The position numbers and the translations under genes were made by a program. Under the pieces are notes generated by a model. That model searched no databases. It saw nothing but the letters and a program-made list of their open reading frames with translations, and was not told the origin of the DNA. From Enterococcus ratti (GTDB taxonomy: Bacteria > Bacillota > Bacilli > Lactobacillales > Enterococcaceae): 64,000 nt of DNA. Below are positions 55,876 to 63,929 of this stretch, in pieces (positions within the stretch are counted from its first letter, which is position 1; each line of letters starts with the position of its first letter). The DNA lies in NCBI RefSeq assembly GCF_001886195.1, contig NZ_JXLB01000002.1, forward strand, positions 469 to 64,468, read 5' to 3'.

Positions 55876-58491
55876 ATGGCAACGAATAAAAGTGTAGAAA
55901 GAGATGTAGAAGATTTAGTAAATAGTTGGTTAAAAAGTTATGGATTAAAGTATTATCTTCAAAATAGTAGTGTAAATCCTGAAATTGATAAAGCTTTGTT
56001 AAAATCGCCGTCTAAATTAGGTGGATTGGGTGGGAACTATCCTGACGTAAAGCTATTATTACAAGACTCTAAATTAGATTATTATCCTATTGTGATTGAA
56101 TATAAGGGGACTAAAGATGCTCTTGTAAAATTAGATAAAGATGGACATATAGCAAATATAAAAACTAGTGGTAAAGATAATGGATTGCCTAATTATCAAA
56201 ATATAGCTAGATTTGCTGTAAATGGAGCAGTTCATTATGCAAATGCGATTCTTCAATACTCTAGTTATACAGATGTAATTGCAATAGGAATAACAGGCTA
56301 TATTGATGATTATCAAAAACTTCAATTACAAATTGGTGTATATTTTGTTTCTAAAAAAAACTATGGTATTGGTCAAAGAGTAGGAGATTTTACTGATTTA
56401 TCTTTCCTAAAAAAAGAAAATTTTGATGGATTTATTGGGAAAATCGAGCAATTATCATTATCTAGTGAAGAACTTTCTATAATACATCAAAAGAGGGAAG
56501 ATAGTATAGAGGATGCACTTACTAGAATAAATGAAAAATTATATAATCAAACTAAAAATATTAGTGCTTTAAGTAGAATTCATTTAGTTGCCTCTAGCAT
56601 AATGGCTAATTTAGGTGTTCCTCATAAGGTAACACCACTTGAACCAGAAGATTTAAAAAGTTCTACAGAATTAGGAGAAACAGATGGAGAAATCGTGTTA
56701 AGAAAGATAAAATCTTTTTTAATGCATAAAGGACTACCTGTAAAAAAACAACATCAAATTATTAATAGTTTGTCTATTACATTAAATGATGAGTCCTACT
56801 CTGCTCCAATTAATGGAGAGTCATTGATTAAAGATATTTTTTCTGAAGTAGTCGATACCTTAGGAATGTTTTATAAGGTTGGTGTAGATACAGATTTTAC
56901 AGGAAAACTATTTAATGTGATGTTTAGATGGTTAAACTTTGCAGGAGATGACCAAAATGATGTAGTATTGACGCCTCGATATGTAGCAAATTTAATGGCA
57001 AAATTAGCAAGAGTTAATAAGAATTCTTATGTTTGGGATTTTGCTACTGGTTCTGGTGGATTATTAGTAGCAGCGATGAATTTAATGATTGAAGATGCTA
57101 AAAATACTATTAATAGTCCTGAGGAATTATCAATTAAAATAGAAAATATACGTGACAGACAGATTTTGGGAATTGAGATATTACCAGAGATATATATTTT
57201 AGCAGTCTTAAATATGATTTTAATGGGGGATGGGTCTAGTAATATAATACAAAAGAATAGTTTAACGGAATTTACTGGACAATATGAATATGGAGTTCCT
57301 GAGAATAACAGAGATTTTCCTGCAGATGCGTTTCTCTTAAACCCTCCATATTCTGAAAGTGGTAATGGAATGAATTTTGTTGAAAAAGCATTGAGCATGA
57401 TGACTAAAGGTTATGCTTGTGTTATTATTCAAGATTCTGCTGGAAGTGGAAAAGCTGTTGATTATAATAAAAACATTTTGAAAAACAATACTTTACTTGC
57501 AAGTATAAAAATGCCTCCAGATATATTTATAGGAAAGTCTAATGTTCCTACTTGTATTTATGTATTTAGAGTAGGGGAGAGGCACGAAAAGGATTCTCAA
57601 GTTACATTCATAGACTTCACTAATGATGGATATAAAAGGAAAAATAGGCGTAAAGCGAAAGCTAGTTCAAATCTTAAAAATGTTGATAATGCCATAGAAA
57701 GATATGAAGAAGTAGTTAATATTGTAAAATATGGAATAAATAAGAAAGTATTATTAAAAGATGAAGAAGTGGTTGTTGATACTATTTCTTTAGATGACGA
57801 AAAGATTGGGTCAGATTGGAATTTTGGTCAACATGTAAAAAAAGAATTAGTAGAAAATATTGATGATATACAGAAGTCAGTATTTGATTATATTTCTTGG
57901 GAAATTAGAAGGAAATTAGTGGCTGAGAATAATACTTTAACATCAGATATAGTGTATAAATTGCAAGCTTTAGAGGAAAAATATCAAGTTGTTTGGAAAG
58001 AGAGTAAAATATCAGAGTTCTTTAATGTAAGAAATAATCCTAGTTTGAATAAGAATGAGTTGATTATTAATCCATACGGACAATATCCATATTTTACTAG
58101 AACCATAAATAACAATGGAATCTCTGATTATTCTGATTATGTAGATGAAGAACATAAAATTATGGGTAATACTATTGCTGTAGGGTTAATGGCTATGGAA
58201 TTTTTCTACTTAGAAAAAGATTATTATACAGGACAATTTACTAAGTCAATAGTGCCAAAATTTGAAAATTTTGAAAGAAATATTGGTTTATATTTTATTA
58301 GCTTATTTAATCAAAATAAAACATACTATAAAGGGTCGTTAGTTAGAGATTTTGATAAGATATTTTTAAATACTATAATACATGTTCCTATGACTAAAGG
58401 AGAAATAGCCAGAGATTACATTAATGAGTATGTTAAAATCTTAGAAAAATTTAAAGTTCAGGGAATAAAAGATTTTATTGATAATATATAG
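55876..58491 (+). CDS. Single-polypeptide restriction-modification enzyme, type IIG-like
   Basis: 871 residues combining three activities. Residues 1-210 look like an HsdR/PD-(D/E)xK nuclease: YPDVK with D57, then VIEYKG with E75 and K77. Residues about 300-690 are an N6-adenine methylase of HsdM type: FATGSGG near 390 (S-adenosylmethionine) and NPPY at about 489-492. From about 715 to the end is one target-recognition domain like HsdS/BcgB (VWKESKISEFF, GQYPYFTR, KSIVPKFE). It should cut and methylate without partners. GGAGG precedes ATG 55876. It stands alone, between the origin-like region and the right end of element 1. Confidence 0.85.
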   Translation: MATNKSVERDVEDLVNSWLKSYGLKYYLQNSSVNPEIDKALLKSPSKLGGLGGNYPDVKLLLQDSKLDYYPIVIEYKGTKDALVKLDKDGHIANIKTSGKDNGLPNYQNIARFAVNGAVHYANAILQYSSYTDVIAIGITGYIDDYQKLQLQIGVYFVSKKNYGIGQRVGDFTDLSFLKKENFDGFIGKIEQLSLSSEELSIIHQKREDSIEDALTRINEKLYNQTKNISALSRIHLVASSIMANLGVPHKVTPLEPEDLKSSTELGETDGEIVLRKIKSFLMHKGLPVKKQHQIINSLSITLNDESYSAPINGESLIKDIFSEVVDTLGMFYKVGVDTDFTGKLFNVMFRWLNFAGDDQNDVVLTPRYVANLMAKLARVNKNSYVWDFATGSGGLLVAAMNLMIEDAKNTINSPEELSIKIENIRDRQILGIEILPEIYILAVLNMILMGDGSSNIIQKNSLTEFTGQYEYGVPENNRDFPADAFLLNPPYSESGNGMNFVEKALSMMTKGYACVIIQDSAGSGKAVDYNKNILKNNTLLASIKMPPDIFIGKSNVPTCIYVFRVGERHEKDSQVTFIDFTNDGYKRKNRRKAKASSNLKNVDNAIERYEEVVNIVKYGINKKVLLKDEEVVVDTISLDDEKIGSDWNFGQHVKKELVENIDDIQKSVFDYISWEIRRKLVAENNTLTSDIVYKLQALEEKYQVVWKESKISEFFNVRNNPSLNKNELIINPYGQYPYFTRTINNNGISDYSDYVDEEHKIMGNTIAVGLMAMEFFYLEKDYYTGQFTKSIVPKFENFERNIGLYFISLFNQNKTYYKGSLVRDFDKIFLNTIIHVPMTKGEIARDYINEYVKILEKFKVQGIKDFIDNI

Positions 58492-58680
58492 AATACTGTG
58501 TTAATTATAGGTGGTATAGGGAGTTAATCTATTTGATGAAGTAAGGAAGATTCGAACGAATCTTCCTTACTTTTCTTGAAATTAATCTATTTTCATTAAT
58601 TTATACATTTGGTATTTCGATTTTTCAGCATAACAACACATAGAATGAAAAAAGTATAGTTATTGTAGAATTTTTAAGAT

Positions 58681-59010
58681 GTGAGAAAAAAGTGTATGAA
58701 TAATAATTACAAAAAAAGAGAGAAACAAATGAACATCAACAAATCAACACTAAACTTTATCACAGATGGAGTAGTTACTTGTAAACAGCTTGCCGATTTT
58801 TACGATACTTTCCATATGGATAGAGAGTTTTCGGATGCAGTTAATTTTCTAAGTGGAAGTATTGTAGTAGATATGGGGCAATTAAAGGACGAATTGTATG
58901 CTTCTGAAGATTCACATGAGTTAGGTGCGGTAGAATTTATGCAAAAGCATTATCCTTCAGCAGTTTTATTTATAGATTTAATCCCTAAGGAAAAGCGGAA
59001 ATTTATTTAA
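58681..59010 (+). CDS. Unknown small protein near the right end of element 1
   Basis: Up to 109 residues. The start is uncertain: GTG 58681, ATG 58696 or ATG 58729, none with a strong ribosome site. The body (STLNFITDGVVTCKQLADFYDTF to the end) is acidic and looks like a real protein but no family is recognised. Could be an anti-restriction or accessory protein given the neighbouring enzyme, but nothing in it proves so. Confidence 0.45.
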   Translation: MRKKCMNNNYKKREKQMNINKSTLNFITDGVVTCKQLADFYDTFHMDREFSDAVNFLSGSIVVDMGQLKDELYASEDSHELGAVEFMQKHYPSAVLFIDLIPKEKRKFI

Positions 59011-59079
59011 TAAACATATAACTACTGACTATTTTCTATTTCTACTAGGTATAGTGTAAAAACTTTCCATATTCTAATA

Positions 59080-59095
59080 AATTGGGTCTATTTTA
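59080..59095. repeat. Candidate integrase arm site, right copy
   Basis: AATTGGGTCTATTTTA, identical to 44631-44646, 159 nt before the right rpsI tail. A weaker GGGTCTGGATTTT follows near 59152. Confidence 0.55.
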
Positions 59096-59253
59096 TTTTA
59101 GAAATGTTATCTAATCCCTTGATAAATGTGGCTAAAAGCCATTTTATTTTTGGGTCTGGATTTTGAAAATTTGAGGTAAATCGAAGAATTTAAGACTGTA
59201 TTCTAAAGGGGAATAAATGGTGATAAAAACCATTGTAAACGTTGATGTATAAG

Positions 59254-59370
59254 GATTTCCGTTTAGCTCTTAAACGTGCTGGCTTACTTACTCGTGACGC
59301 ACGTATGGTTGAACGTAAAAAACCAGGTCTTAAGAAAGCTCGTAAAGCTTCACAGTTCTCAAAACGTTAA
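59254..59370 (+). pseudogene. Displaced rpsI tail (attachment site copy)
   Basis: 117 nt encoding the last 38 residues of S9, identical at protein level to the tail of the intact gene but with 14 synonymous codon changes. The upstream part of the gene is missing, so it is not expressed as S9. It marks the join between element 1 and element 2. Its codons (CGT, GGT, GCT, CTT, TCA, TTC) are those of highly expressed genes. A terminator still follows. Confidence 0.93.
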
Positions 59371-59394
59371 TCTTTGTTATATCAAGGATTTCAA

Positions 59395-59427
59395 GACACT
59401 TTCCATTTTTTGGAAAGTGTCTTTTTT
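59395..59427 (+). terminator. Terminator after the rpsI tail of element 2
   Basis: GACACTTTCCA (59395-59405) pairs perfectly with TGGAAAGTGTC (59411-59421), then seven T. Confidence 0.9.
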
Positions 59428-59430
59428 TGA

Positions 59431-59475
59431 TTTGGTTACGAGTTTGGTTACGACTTTTTTGTACTTCGTAACTAA
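59431..59475. repeat. Candidate arm sites of the element 2 integrase
   Basis: TTTGGTTACGA at 59431-59441 and 59443-59453 (12-nt period), and a related inverted copy TTCGTAACTAA at 59465-59475, between the rpsI tail and the integrase stop codon. Confidence 0.6.
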
Positions 59476-60666
59476 TTACCCTTGATTAGCTTGTCTATAT
59501 TCTTCCAAACGTTTAATTGTGTCAATTTTTGTTTGTTCATTTGTGTGTCCGTAAACGTCTCGAATCATATTAGAAGTTTCTGCATGACCAACAAGAGATT
59601 TAATAATTAAACCGTCTATTCCTTGATTGAGTAAATCTGAAACAAAGGTGTGTCTTAAACCATGAGGGATGATATGGGGAAGTCCATATTTCTTCTCTAA
59701 CTGATTTAATTTATTATTCAGCCAATCGGGATGCAAGGGTTGATTGACTTCTCCTTTTTGTGTCATATAGGTAAATAAAAATTGTTGAGAAGTCTGTTTG
59801 ATTCCTATTTGTTTTAGCTCTATTGCTTGTTTCTCTTTCCATTCAGTTAGCAATGCTATAATAGTATCGCTTATTGGTACATCACGAAAACGGTAGCCAT
59901 TTTTCATTCCTCTGATTCGTTCATAATTCTTTGTTTCTGGGTTCTTTACTAACTTGTGAGACATAGAAATGATCTTTCCTTTAAAGTCAATGTCCGCCCA
60001 TACAAGCGGGTAAATCTCCCCTTTTGTGGCTCCTAAGTAGTAAGTCAAGGTTAGTAGAACGTAATTTTGAAATCCATGTTCTTTTTTCATTAGTTCCAGT
60101 GATTGTTGAATTGTTTCAACCGAATAATATTTTTGTTGGCGCTGGGCTTCTTTTTTCCGCTTCAAAGTTTCGTTTACCGGCATTTCTAATAACTCATAAG
60201 GGTTGGCTGCTATATAGCCTTTCAGTAATGCATATTTCATTACTTGCTTAGTATAAGAAACGCAAACCTTGAAATTTGCATAGGGCTTAATCTTCTTTTC
60301 TTCGTTACCGAAAGCCCATAAAATTTGAAGATTTTCTAGTACATCGAATGAAACATGCTTAATTTTTTTATCTCCTAAATAAGGGAGAATGTGAAGACGA
60401 AAAACACTTTTCGTTCGATCTAATGTACTTTGTTCATGGTGTTTAGTAATAATATACTTCTTTTTCCACCACATTTCATAAACTTCCTTAAAGGTGTAAT
60501 CGCCTTTCTTTTTCTTGAATTCTCCTTTTAGTCTTTGGAGTTTCGCTTCTTGTTCAAGAATCATAGCTTCTTCTTTTGAATCGGCATAGGCAACAAATCG
60601 AGAGAAACCAGCACCCATGTAGACATTTACTTTATATTTTCCATTATTCATTTTTTTAATTGCCAT
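59476..60666 (-). CDS. Tyrosine integrase of element 2, with altered catalytic Arg
   Basis: 396 residues: N-terminal arm-binding domain (about 1-55), core-binding domain (70-170), catalytic domain (190-390). HGLRH, VGHAE and the Tyr in DVYGHT are present. But the first catalytic motif, TGxRxGE in relatives, reads LGATKGEI: the Arg position is Thr (codon ACA, one base from AGA), with Lys after it. If the alignment is right, the enzyme may be impaired. ATG start with AGGAAAAACT upstream. It ends just after the rpsI tail, as expected for an integrase using this target. Confidence 0.9.
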   Translation of the reverse strand: MAIKKMNNGKYKVNVYMGAGFSRFVAYADSKEEAMILEQEAKLQRLKGEFKKKKGDYTFKEVYEMWWKKKYIITKHHEQSTLDRTKSVFRLHILPYLGDKKIKHVSFDVLENLQILWAFGNEEKKIKPYANFKVCVSYTKQVMKYALLKGYIAANPYELLEMPVNETLKRKKEAQRQQKYYSVETIQQSLELMKKEHGFQNYVLLTLTYYLGATKGEIYPLVWADIDFKGKIISMSHKLVKNPETKNYERIRGMKNGYRFRDVPISDTIIALLTEWKEKQAIELKQIGIKQTSQQFLFTYMTQKGEVNQPLHPDWLNNKLNQLEKKYGLPHIIPHGLRHTFVSDLLNQGIDGLIIKSLVGHAETSNMIRDVYGHTNEQTKIDTIKRLEEYRQANQG

Positions 60667-60732
60667 AGTTTTTCCTACTTTCCTTCTTGCACGTCAGAAT
60701 GTAAGACCGCTATAAAGTGAGTGTAACATGCT

Positions 60733-61014
60733 TCAAGCTGACTGACTAAACTTTTTTAACCAGCAGTCAACTTCCATTTTGTCATATAGAACAACGCCTT
60801 GAATATTGATTTTGGGTAAACCTTCTGCAATCAATTTATCTAAGGTGTTGTTGGATAAATTGAGATAGTGACAGAGTTGTTTCTTTTTGATATAACGTTT
60901 ATTTAAAGCAAATTCTGTTCTAAATTGGTTAACTTCGGTTGTTAATAATTGATGAATGGTTTGTTGTAAATGTAGCTGTTGTTGTTCGGATAATAGAATA
61001 GTGAGTTCATTCAT
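60733..61014 (-). CDS. Excisionase-like helix-turn-helix protein
   Basis: 93 residues; the second half (KRYIKKKQLCHYLNLSNNTLDKLIAEGLP, then VDCWL) is the MerR/excisionase-type helix-turn-helix used by Xis proteins and phage regulators. ATG 61014 is chosen because GGAGG lies just upstream; the first codons overlap the end of the Rep gene by 8 nt. It lies next to the integrase, as xis usually does. Confidence 0.78.
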   Translation of the reverse strand: MNELTILLSEQQQLHLQQTIHQLLTTEVNQFRTEFALNKRYIKKKQLCHYLNLSNNTLDKLIAEGLPKINIQGVVLYDKMEVDCWLKKFSQSA

Positions 61015-61849
61015 GACTATCTCCTCCAGTTTTTTTGATTTTTGTGTAACGAACTTTGCTTTCTTCAAACATAAGGATTGGTTCCGTTACTTCGTATAAG
61101 TTCCATTCTCTAAAAAAGAATGGGGCCCTTTTTGTGTATTCTTTCGTTACTAATACTTTTTGATTCGAAACATTATAGGGTTTATCTGTTTGTTTCTTTA
61201 TTTCTTTAGGAAGACGCAAATTTTGAGATTTGAAGAAAGCTTTCTTTTTGTGTTCCTTTAGCTCCAACTCTTTATCAAAATATTTACTGATATATCTTCC
61301 TCGATTCTCGATACTATCCACATCAATTTTATTTATTCTAACTGCACCATGTCCCCATGTGCTTAAAAGCTGTTTATGTGGAACGTAAGGGAAGTGAAAG
61401 AGAATAATGTGATAATGGATAGCTCCACGCTTTTGCTTTTCCCACGTAGCTAAATAGCGAATGTGAGCTTTTTTTGTTTTATATAATTGATAATTTAGTC
61501 GTTTAATAAATTTTTTGAACTCACTATTTGTATACTCAATATCTTCTATGTTTTCTTTAAAGGTTAATGTTAGAAATTTCGTTTGTTTGTCAAAGTTTGT
61601 GTCAATTAATCGTGCAATATCAAATCGTTTCGTTTTATAATGTTTTTGTTTTCTCTTTAAACTGTCATATTGTCCTTGTGCAGATAGTTCATCAAATTTT
61701 TTTCGGATTGTTTTATCTTCTAGCCATTCAAGTTTTTTCTTTTTCGCTTCTTCTGTTTTTGATCGTTTTGAATAAATTGGTTGCTCATATTCCCAAATTT
61801 CTATATACGTAGGAGTTTCAATGATTTTTTGATTGTAACACGTATACAG
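61007..61849 (-). CDS. Rolling-circle replication initiator (HUH, REP_ORF2-G2P type), CTG start
   Basis: 280 codons run without a stop from a CTG at 61849. HUH-endonuclease features: motif FLTLTF, metal-binding His pair in RGAIHYHIILF, TWGHGAVRI, and the Tyr of RGRYISKYF. No ATG, GTG or TTG exists in frame before residue 177, which lies after the HUH pair, so standard starts would lose the active site. AGGAG stands 9 nt before the CTG, which supports CTG or an ATG lost by mutation. Role: nicking of element 2 origin for replication and possibly transfer. Confidence 0.78.
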   Translation of the reverse strand: MYTCYNQKIIETPTYIEIWEYEQPIYSKRSKTEEAKKKKLEWLEDKTIRKKFDELSAQGQYDSLKRKQKHYKTKRFDIARLIDTNFDKQTKFLTLTFKENIEDIEYTNSEFKKFIKRLNYQLYKTKKAHIRYLATWEKQKRGAIHYHIILFHFPYVPHKQLLSTWGHGAVRINKIDVDSIENRGRYISKYFDKELELKEHKKKAFFKSQNLRLPKEIKKQTDKPYNVSNQKVLVTKEYTKRAPFFFREWNLYEVTEPILMFEESKVRYTKIKKTGGDSHE

Positions 61850-61948
61850 TGTTTATCACTCCTAAAAGTAGAAATTGAGTGGTGAATGATGCACAAGGTT
61901 TTGTGCTTTTATTTTCGCCAGATGTTGTCCTATAGAACAAGTAAAGGG

Positions 61949-62054
61949 GAAGAAAGGCTTTGCCTTTCTTCCAGACAACACATCCATCGTGTGGTTGTTT
62001 TCGAGCGGACAGCGGTGTTGGGCTTGCTTGCCCTACCGCTTCCGTCGAAACCAC
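61949..62054. repeat. GC-rich hairpins, candidate origin of element 2
   Basis: GGAAGAAAGGC (61949-61959) and GCCTTTCTTCC (61963-61973) make an 11-bp stem with a 3-nt loop. Then 61991-62054 folds as a long imperfect hairpin: GTGGTT..TTCGA, CGGA, AGCGGT, GGGC against GCCC, ACCGCT, TCCG, TCGAAACCAC, around loop TTGCTT. It lies just upstream of Rep and overlaps the end of the next gene. Confidence 0.65.
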
Positions 62055-62542
62055 CCGCTGGAAATATTGTCAGAATCAGGTACAGAAATTTTCTCTATCC
62101 GTGTTACTTTGTGAGATAAATCAAGGATTTGTTTGTCTAGGTCATGATACTGTCTGACTAGCGCATGAATAATCTTATCTCTTTCTCTCAATTTTTCATT
62201 GAAAATCTCTGTAATAAAGTCAATGAGTTCATGATGTTTCATCAAATCAACTGTCTCGTGAACATCAAATAATTGTCTTAAAGCTTTATCACGTCCGATT
62301 TTCGGAATTAAATGAGCGACTTCTTGAAGTTTTTGAATTTCTTCTGTAGAAAATACTCTTGTTTTCCGATGATGTTTTGTTTGTCCTTTTCGTCCATGAC
62401 TGATAAAGGGAATGTACTCGTATTGAAAAGGATACTCACATTCTTTTTGAATGAAATTTGCCCACTTGTTTAACGTAGATAGAGAGTGGAGCCCATGAAC
62501 TTGTTGAACGACTTCATGGGCTGTAAAATAATGCTCTTCCAT
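62033..62542 (-). CDS. Putative DNA-binding accessory protein of element 2
   Basis: 169 residues. The N-terminal part (MEEHYFTAHEVVQQVHGLHSL then TRVFSTEEIQKLQEVAHL) reads like a MerR-type helix-turn-helix with its wing, as in plasmid and phage regulators (RacA/MerR-like); the C-terminal part (about 105-155) is a coiled coil (RERDKIIHALVRQYHDLDKQI). The start overlaps the preceding gene by TAATG. Its last codons are within the hairpin candidate origin. Confidence 0.65.
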   Translation of the reverse strand: MEEHYFTAHEVVQQVHGLHSLSTLNKWANFIQKECEYPFQYEYIPFISHGRKGQTKHHRKTRVFSTEEIQKLQEVAHLIPKIGRDKALRQLFDVHETVDLMKHHELIDFITEIFNEKLRERDKIIHALVRQYHDLDKQILDLSHKVTRIEKISVPDSDNISSGWFRRKR

Positions 62543-62871
62543 TATTTTTGAGTCATGAGTTTGGCAGATTTTGCAGTAGCGGAGAGTCCGTAACTAACAA
62601 ATTGACCATTAGCACGACCCCAAGCAGAAATAATCAAATCTTCGAATGAGATAAGTGCCATCCCTTGTGCTTCCAGTTCTTCTTTGGAAATAACAGGAAA
62701 CTCACTTTCCACTTTTACACTGACTTTTTCAAAACGTAGTTTAGGTAAAACACATTCATAAGTCCATCCTAGAACGTCTCCTTCCTTTTGCCATTTTGTC
62801 ACTTGAACAACTTGATATTCTTTTTCTAATTTGTTCTGAGGTAACACTAAATCACTAATTTTTACTGGCAC
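62542..62871 (-). CDS. Unknown protein at the head of the leftward element 2 operon
   Basis: 109 residues, GTG start with AGAAGGAA upstream. A beta-rich protein by composition (YQVVQVTKWQK, WTYECVLPKLRFEKVSVKVES) followed by helices. No family I can name; small proteins at this place occur in ICE replication modules. It is the first gene after the leftward promoter, so it is expressed with the next genes. Confidence 0.6.
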   Translation of the reverse strand: MPVKISDLVLPQNKLEKEYQVVQVTKWQKEGDVLGWTYECVLPKLRFEKVSVKVESEFPVISKEELEAQGMALISFEDLIISAWGRANGQFVSYGLSATAKSAKLMTQK

Positions 62872-62901
62872 ATTGCATTCCTTCTTTCGAGTGGATTATC
62901 G

Positions 62902-63024
62902 ATATACGAATTTGTATACGAATGTTTTAAAAAAATATAGGACGCCTCTATACCAATAGAATATACGATTTTATATACGTTGTCAATTTTAAACTCTTGG
63001 AATATATACGAATGGATATACGGA
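62902..63024. promoter_or_regulatory. Divergent promoters with three ATATACG operator pairs
   Basis: Three pairs of ATATACGA-like 9-mers, each pair spaced exactly 12 nt: 62902/62914 (the second is GTATACGAA), 62961/62973, 63004/63016. Promoters: rightward TTGTCA (62980-62985), 17 nt, TATATA (63003-63008); leftward TTGACA (62986-62981), 17 nt, TATTCT (62963-62958). The -35s overlap on opposite strands. The second pair sits in the leftward spacer, the third over the rightward -10. Confidence 0.8.
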
Positions 63025-63065
63025 TGTGGTATACTGGATTTAAGAAAGTATGGGAGGCTTTGAAC

Positions 63066-63929
63066 ATGTTTGGATTGTTAAAACCAGATAAAGAAAAAAT
63101 AGGGAGTCGCCTTAAAGGATTAAAAGAAGAATTAGGGCTGTCTTTTACAGAATTTGGAAATCGATTAGGTTTGAAAAAACCGACAATTAGTTCATATGTG
63201 CAAGGATATACACTTTTGCCTGTAGAAGTAGCTGAAAAAATAGCAAAATTTAGTGAAAAGCCAGTAGCTTGGTTCTATTTTGGTGCAATGGAAGATTATA
63301 TTAAGGAGTATCTTTTATTGAGAGGATATGCTAAAGTACTTGAAAGTCATCCAGAAGTAGTTGAACAAATCAAAAAAATATTTTTAACTGGTGAATATAA
63401 AAATAGTGGATGGGAAAATGAGGTAGGTTATCCAAAAGAGGAATTTATAGACGATTGCTTTACTGAGATACGAAATAATCTTCTAAACCAGTATATTACC
63501 GAAGTTGTAAGAAATCAGATAGAAAATTCAAAACAAGCACTATCGTTAAGTGTAAAAGAAAAAGAAGAATGGGCTACCTACATTTCAGCAGATATTAAAG
63601 GCTATAATAATATCTCGTTAGAGATTGAATATGGTGATAGAGATAAAATTGAAGAGATGGCAAAGAAGTATATTCAAGACATAAAAAAAGAAGAGCCAAT
63701 TACGTTTAATGATTATTATCTAATCGGAAAATTAATTAATATACTGAATGACAATAGAGAGACAGAATATATGATTTCTGATTTATCGCTAATGTTAACA
63801 GAGAAACACTTCTCTTCATTTTTTGGTGGAGAAGAATTGATTGAGATATTTCAAGCGATGAGACCTGCGTTAATAAAATTATATGCAGAAAAAAGTGATG
63901 ATGAAATGTATGATTGGTTTGAGAAATAA
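63066..63929 (+). CDS. XRE-family repressor of element 2
   Basis: 287 residues. N-terminal helix-turn-helix (about 10-65: IGSRLKGLKEELGLSFTEFGNRLGLKKPTISSYVQG), then AWFYFG linker and a helical C-terminal domain without a recognisable peptidase (no RecA-sensing motif seen). ATG 63066 is used since GGGAGG lies upstream; the frame is open from 62997 across the promoter. It is divergent from the Rep operon over three operator pairs, so is likely the repressor of replication or excision genes. Confidence 0.8.
   Translation: MFGLLKPDKEKIGSRLKGLKEELGLSFTEFGNRLGLKKPTISSYVQGYTLLPVEVAEKIAKFSEKPVAWFYFGAMEDYIKEYLLLRGYAKVLESHPEVVEQIKKIFLTGEYKNSGWENEVGYPKEEFIDDCFTEIRNNLLNQYITEVVRNQIENSKQALSLSVKEKEEWATYISADIKGYNNISLEIEYGDRDKIEEMAKKYIQDIKKEEPITFNDYYLIGKLINILNDNRETEYMISDLSLMLTEKHFSSFFGGEELIEIFQAMRPALIKLYAEKSDDEMYDWFEK

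Larger units (their letters stand above)
44443..59370. mobile_element. Element 1: integrated element in the 3' end of rpsI
   Basis: It is bounded by two copies of the rpsI tail (44443-44559 and 59254-59370), with a tyrosine integrase directly after the first one and a 16-bp arm-site-like repeat just inside each end. Content: integrase, XerC-like recombinase, type III toxin-antitoxin, serine recombinase, small membrane and secreted proteins, primase-like Rep with origin-like region, single-chain restriction-modification enzyme. No conjugation genes and no clear relaxase. The rpsI 3' end is an established integration site of ICEs in streptococci. This looks like an integrated plasmid-like or mobilisable element. 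Confidence 0.85.

Noticed and set aside
61818-62054. Leftward open frame of 78 codons
   Set aside because: It overlaps the hairpin region and the Rep start, has no ribosome site, and its composition follows the palindromes.
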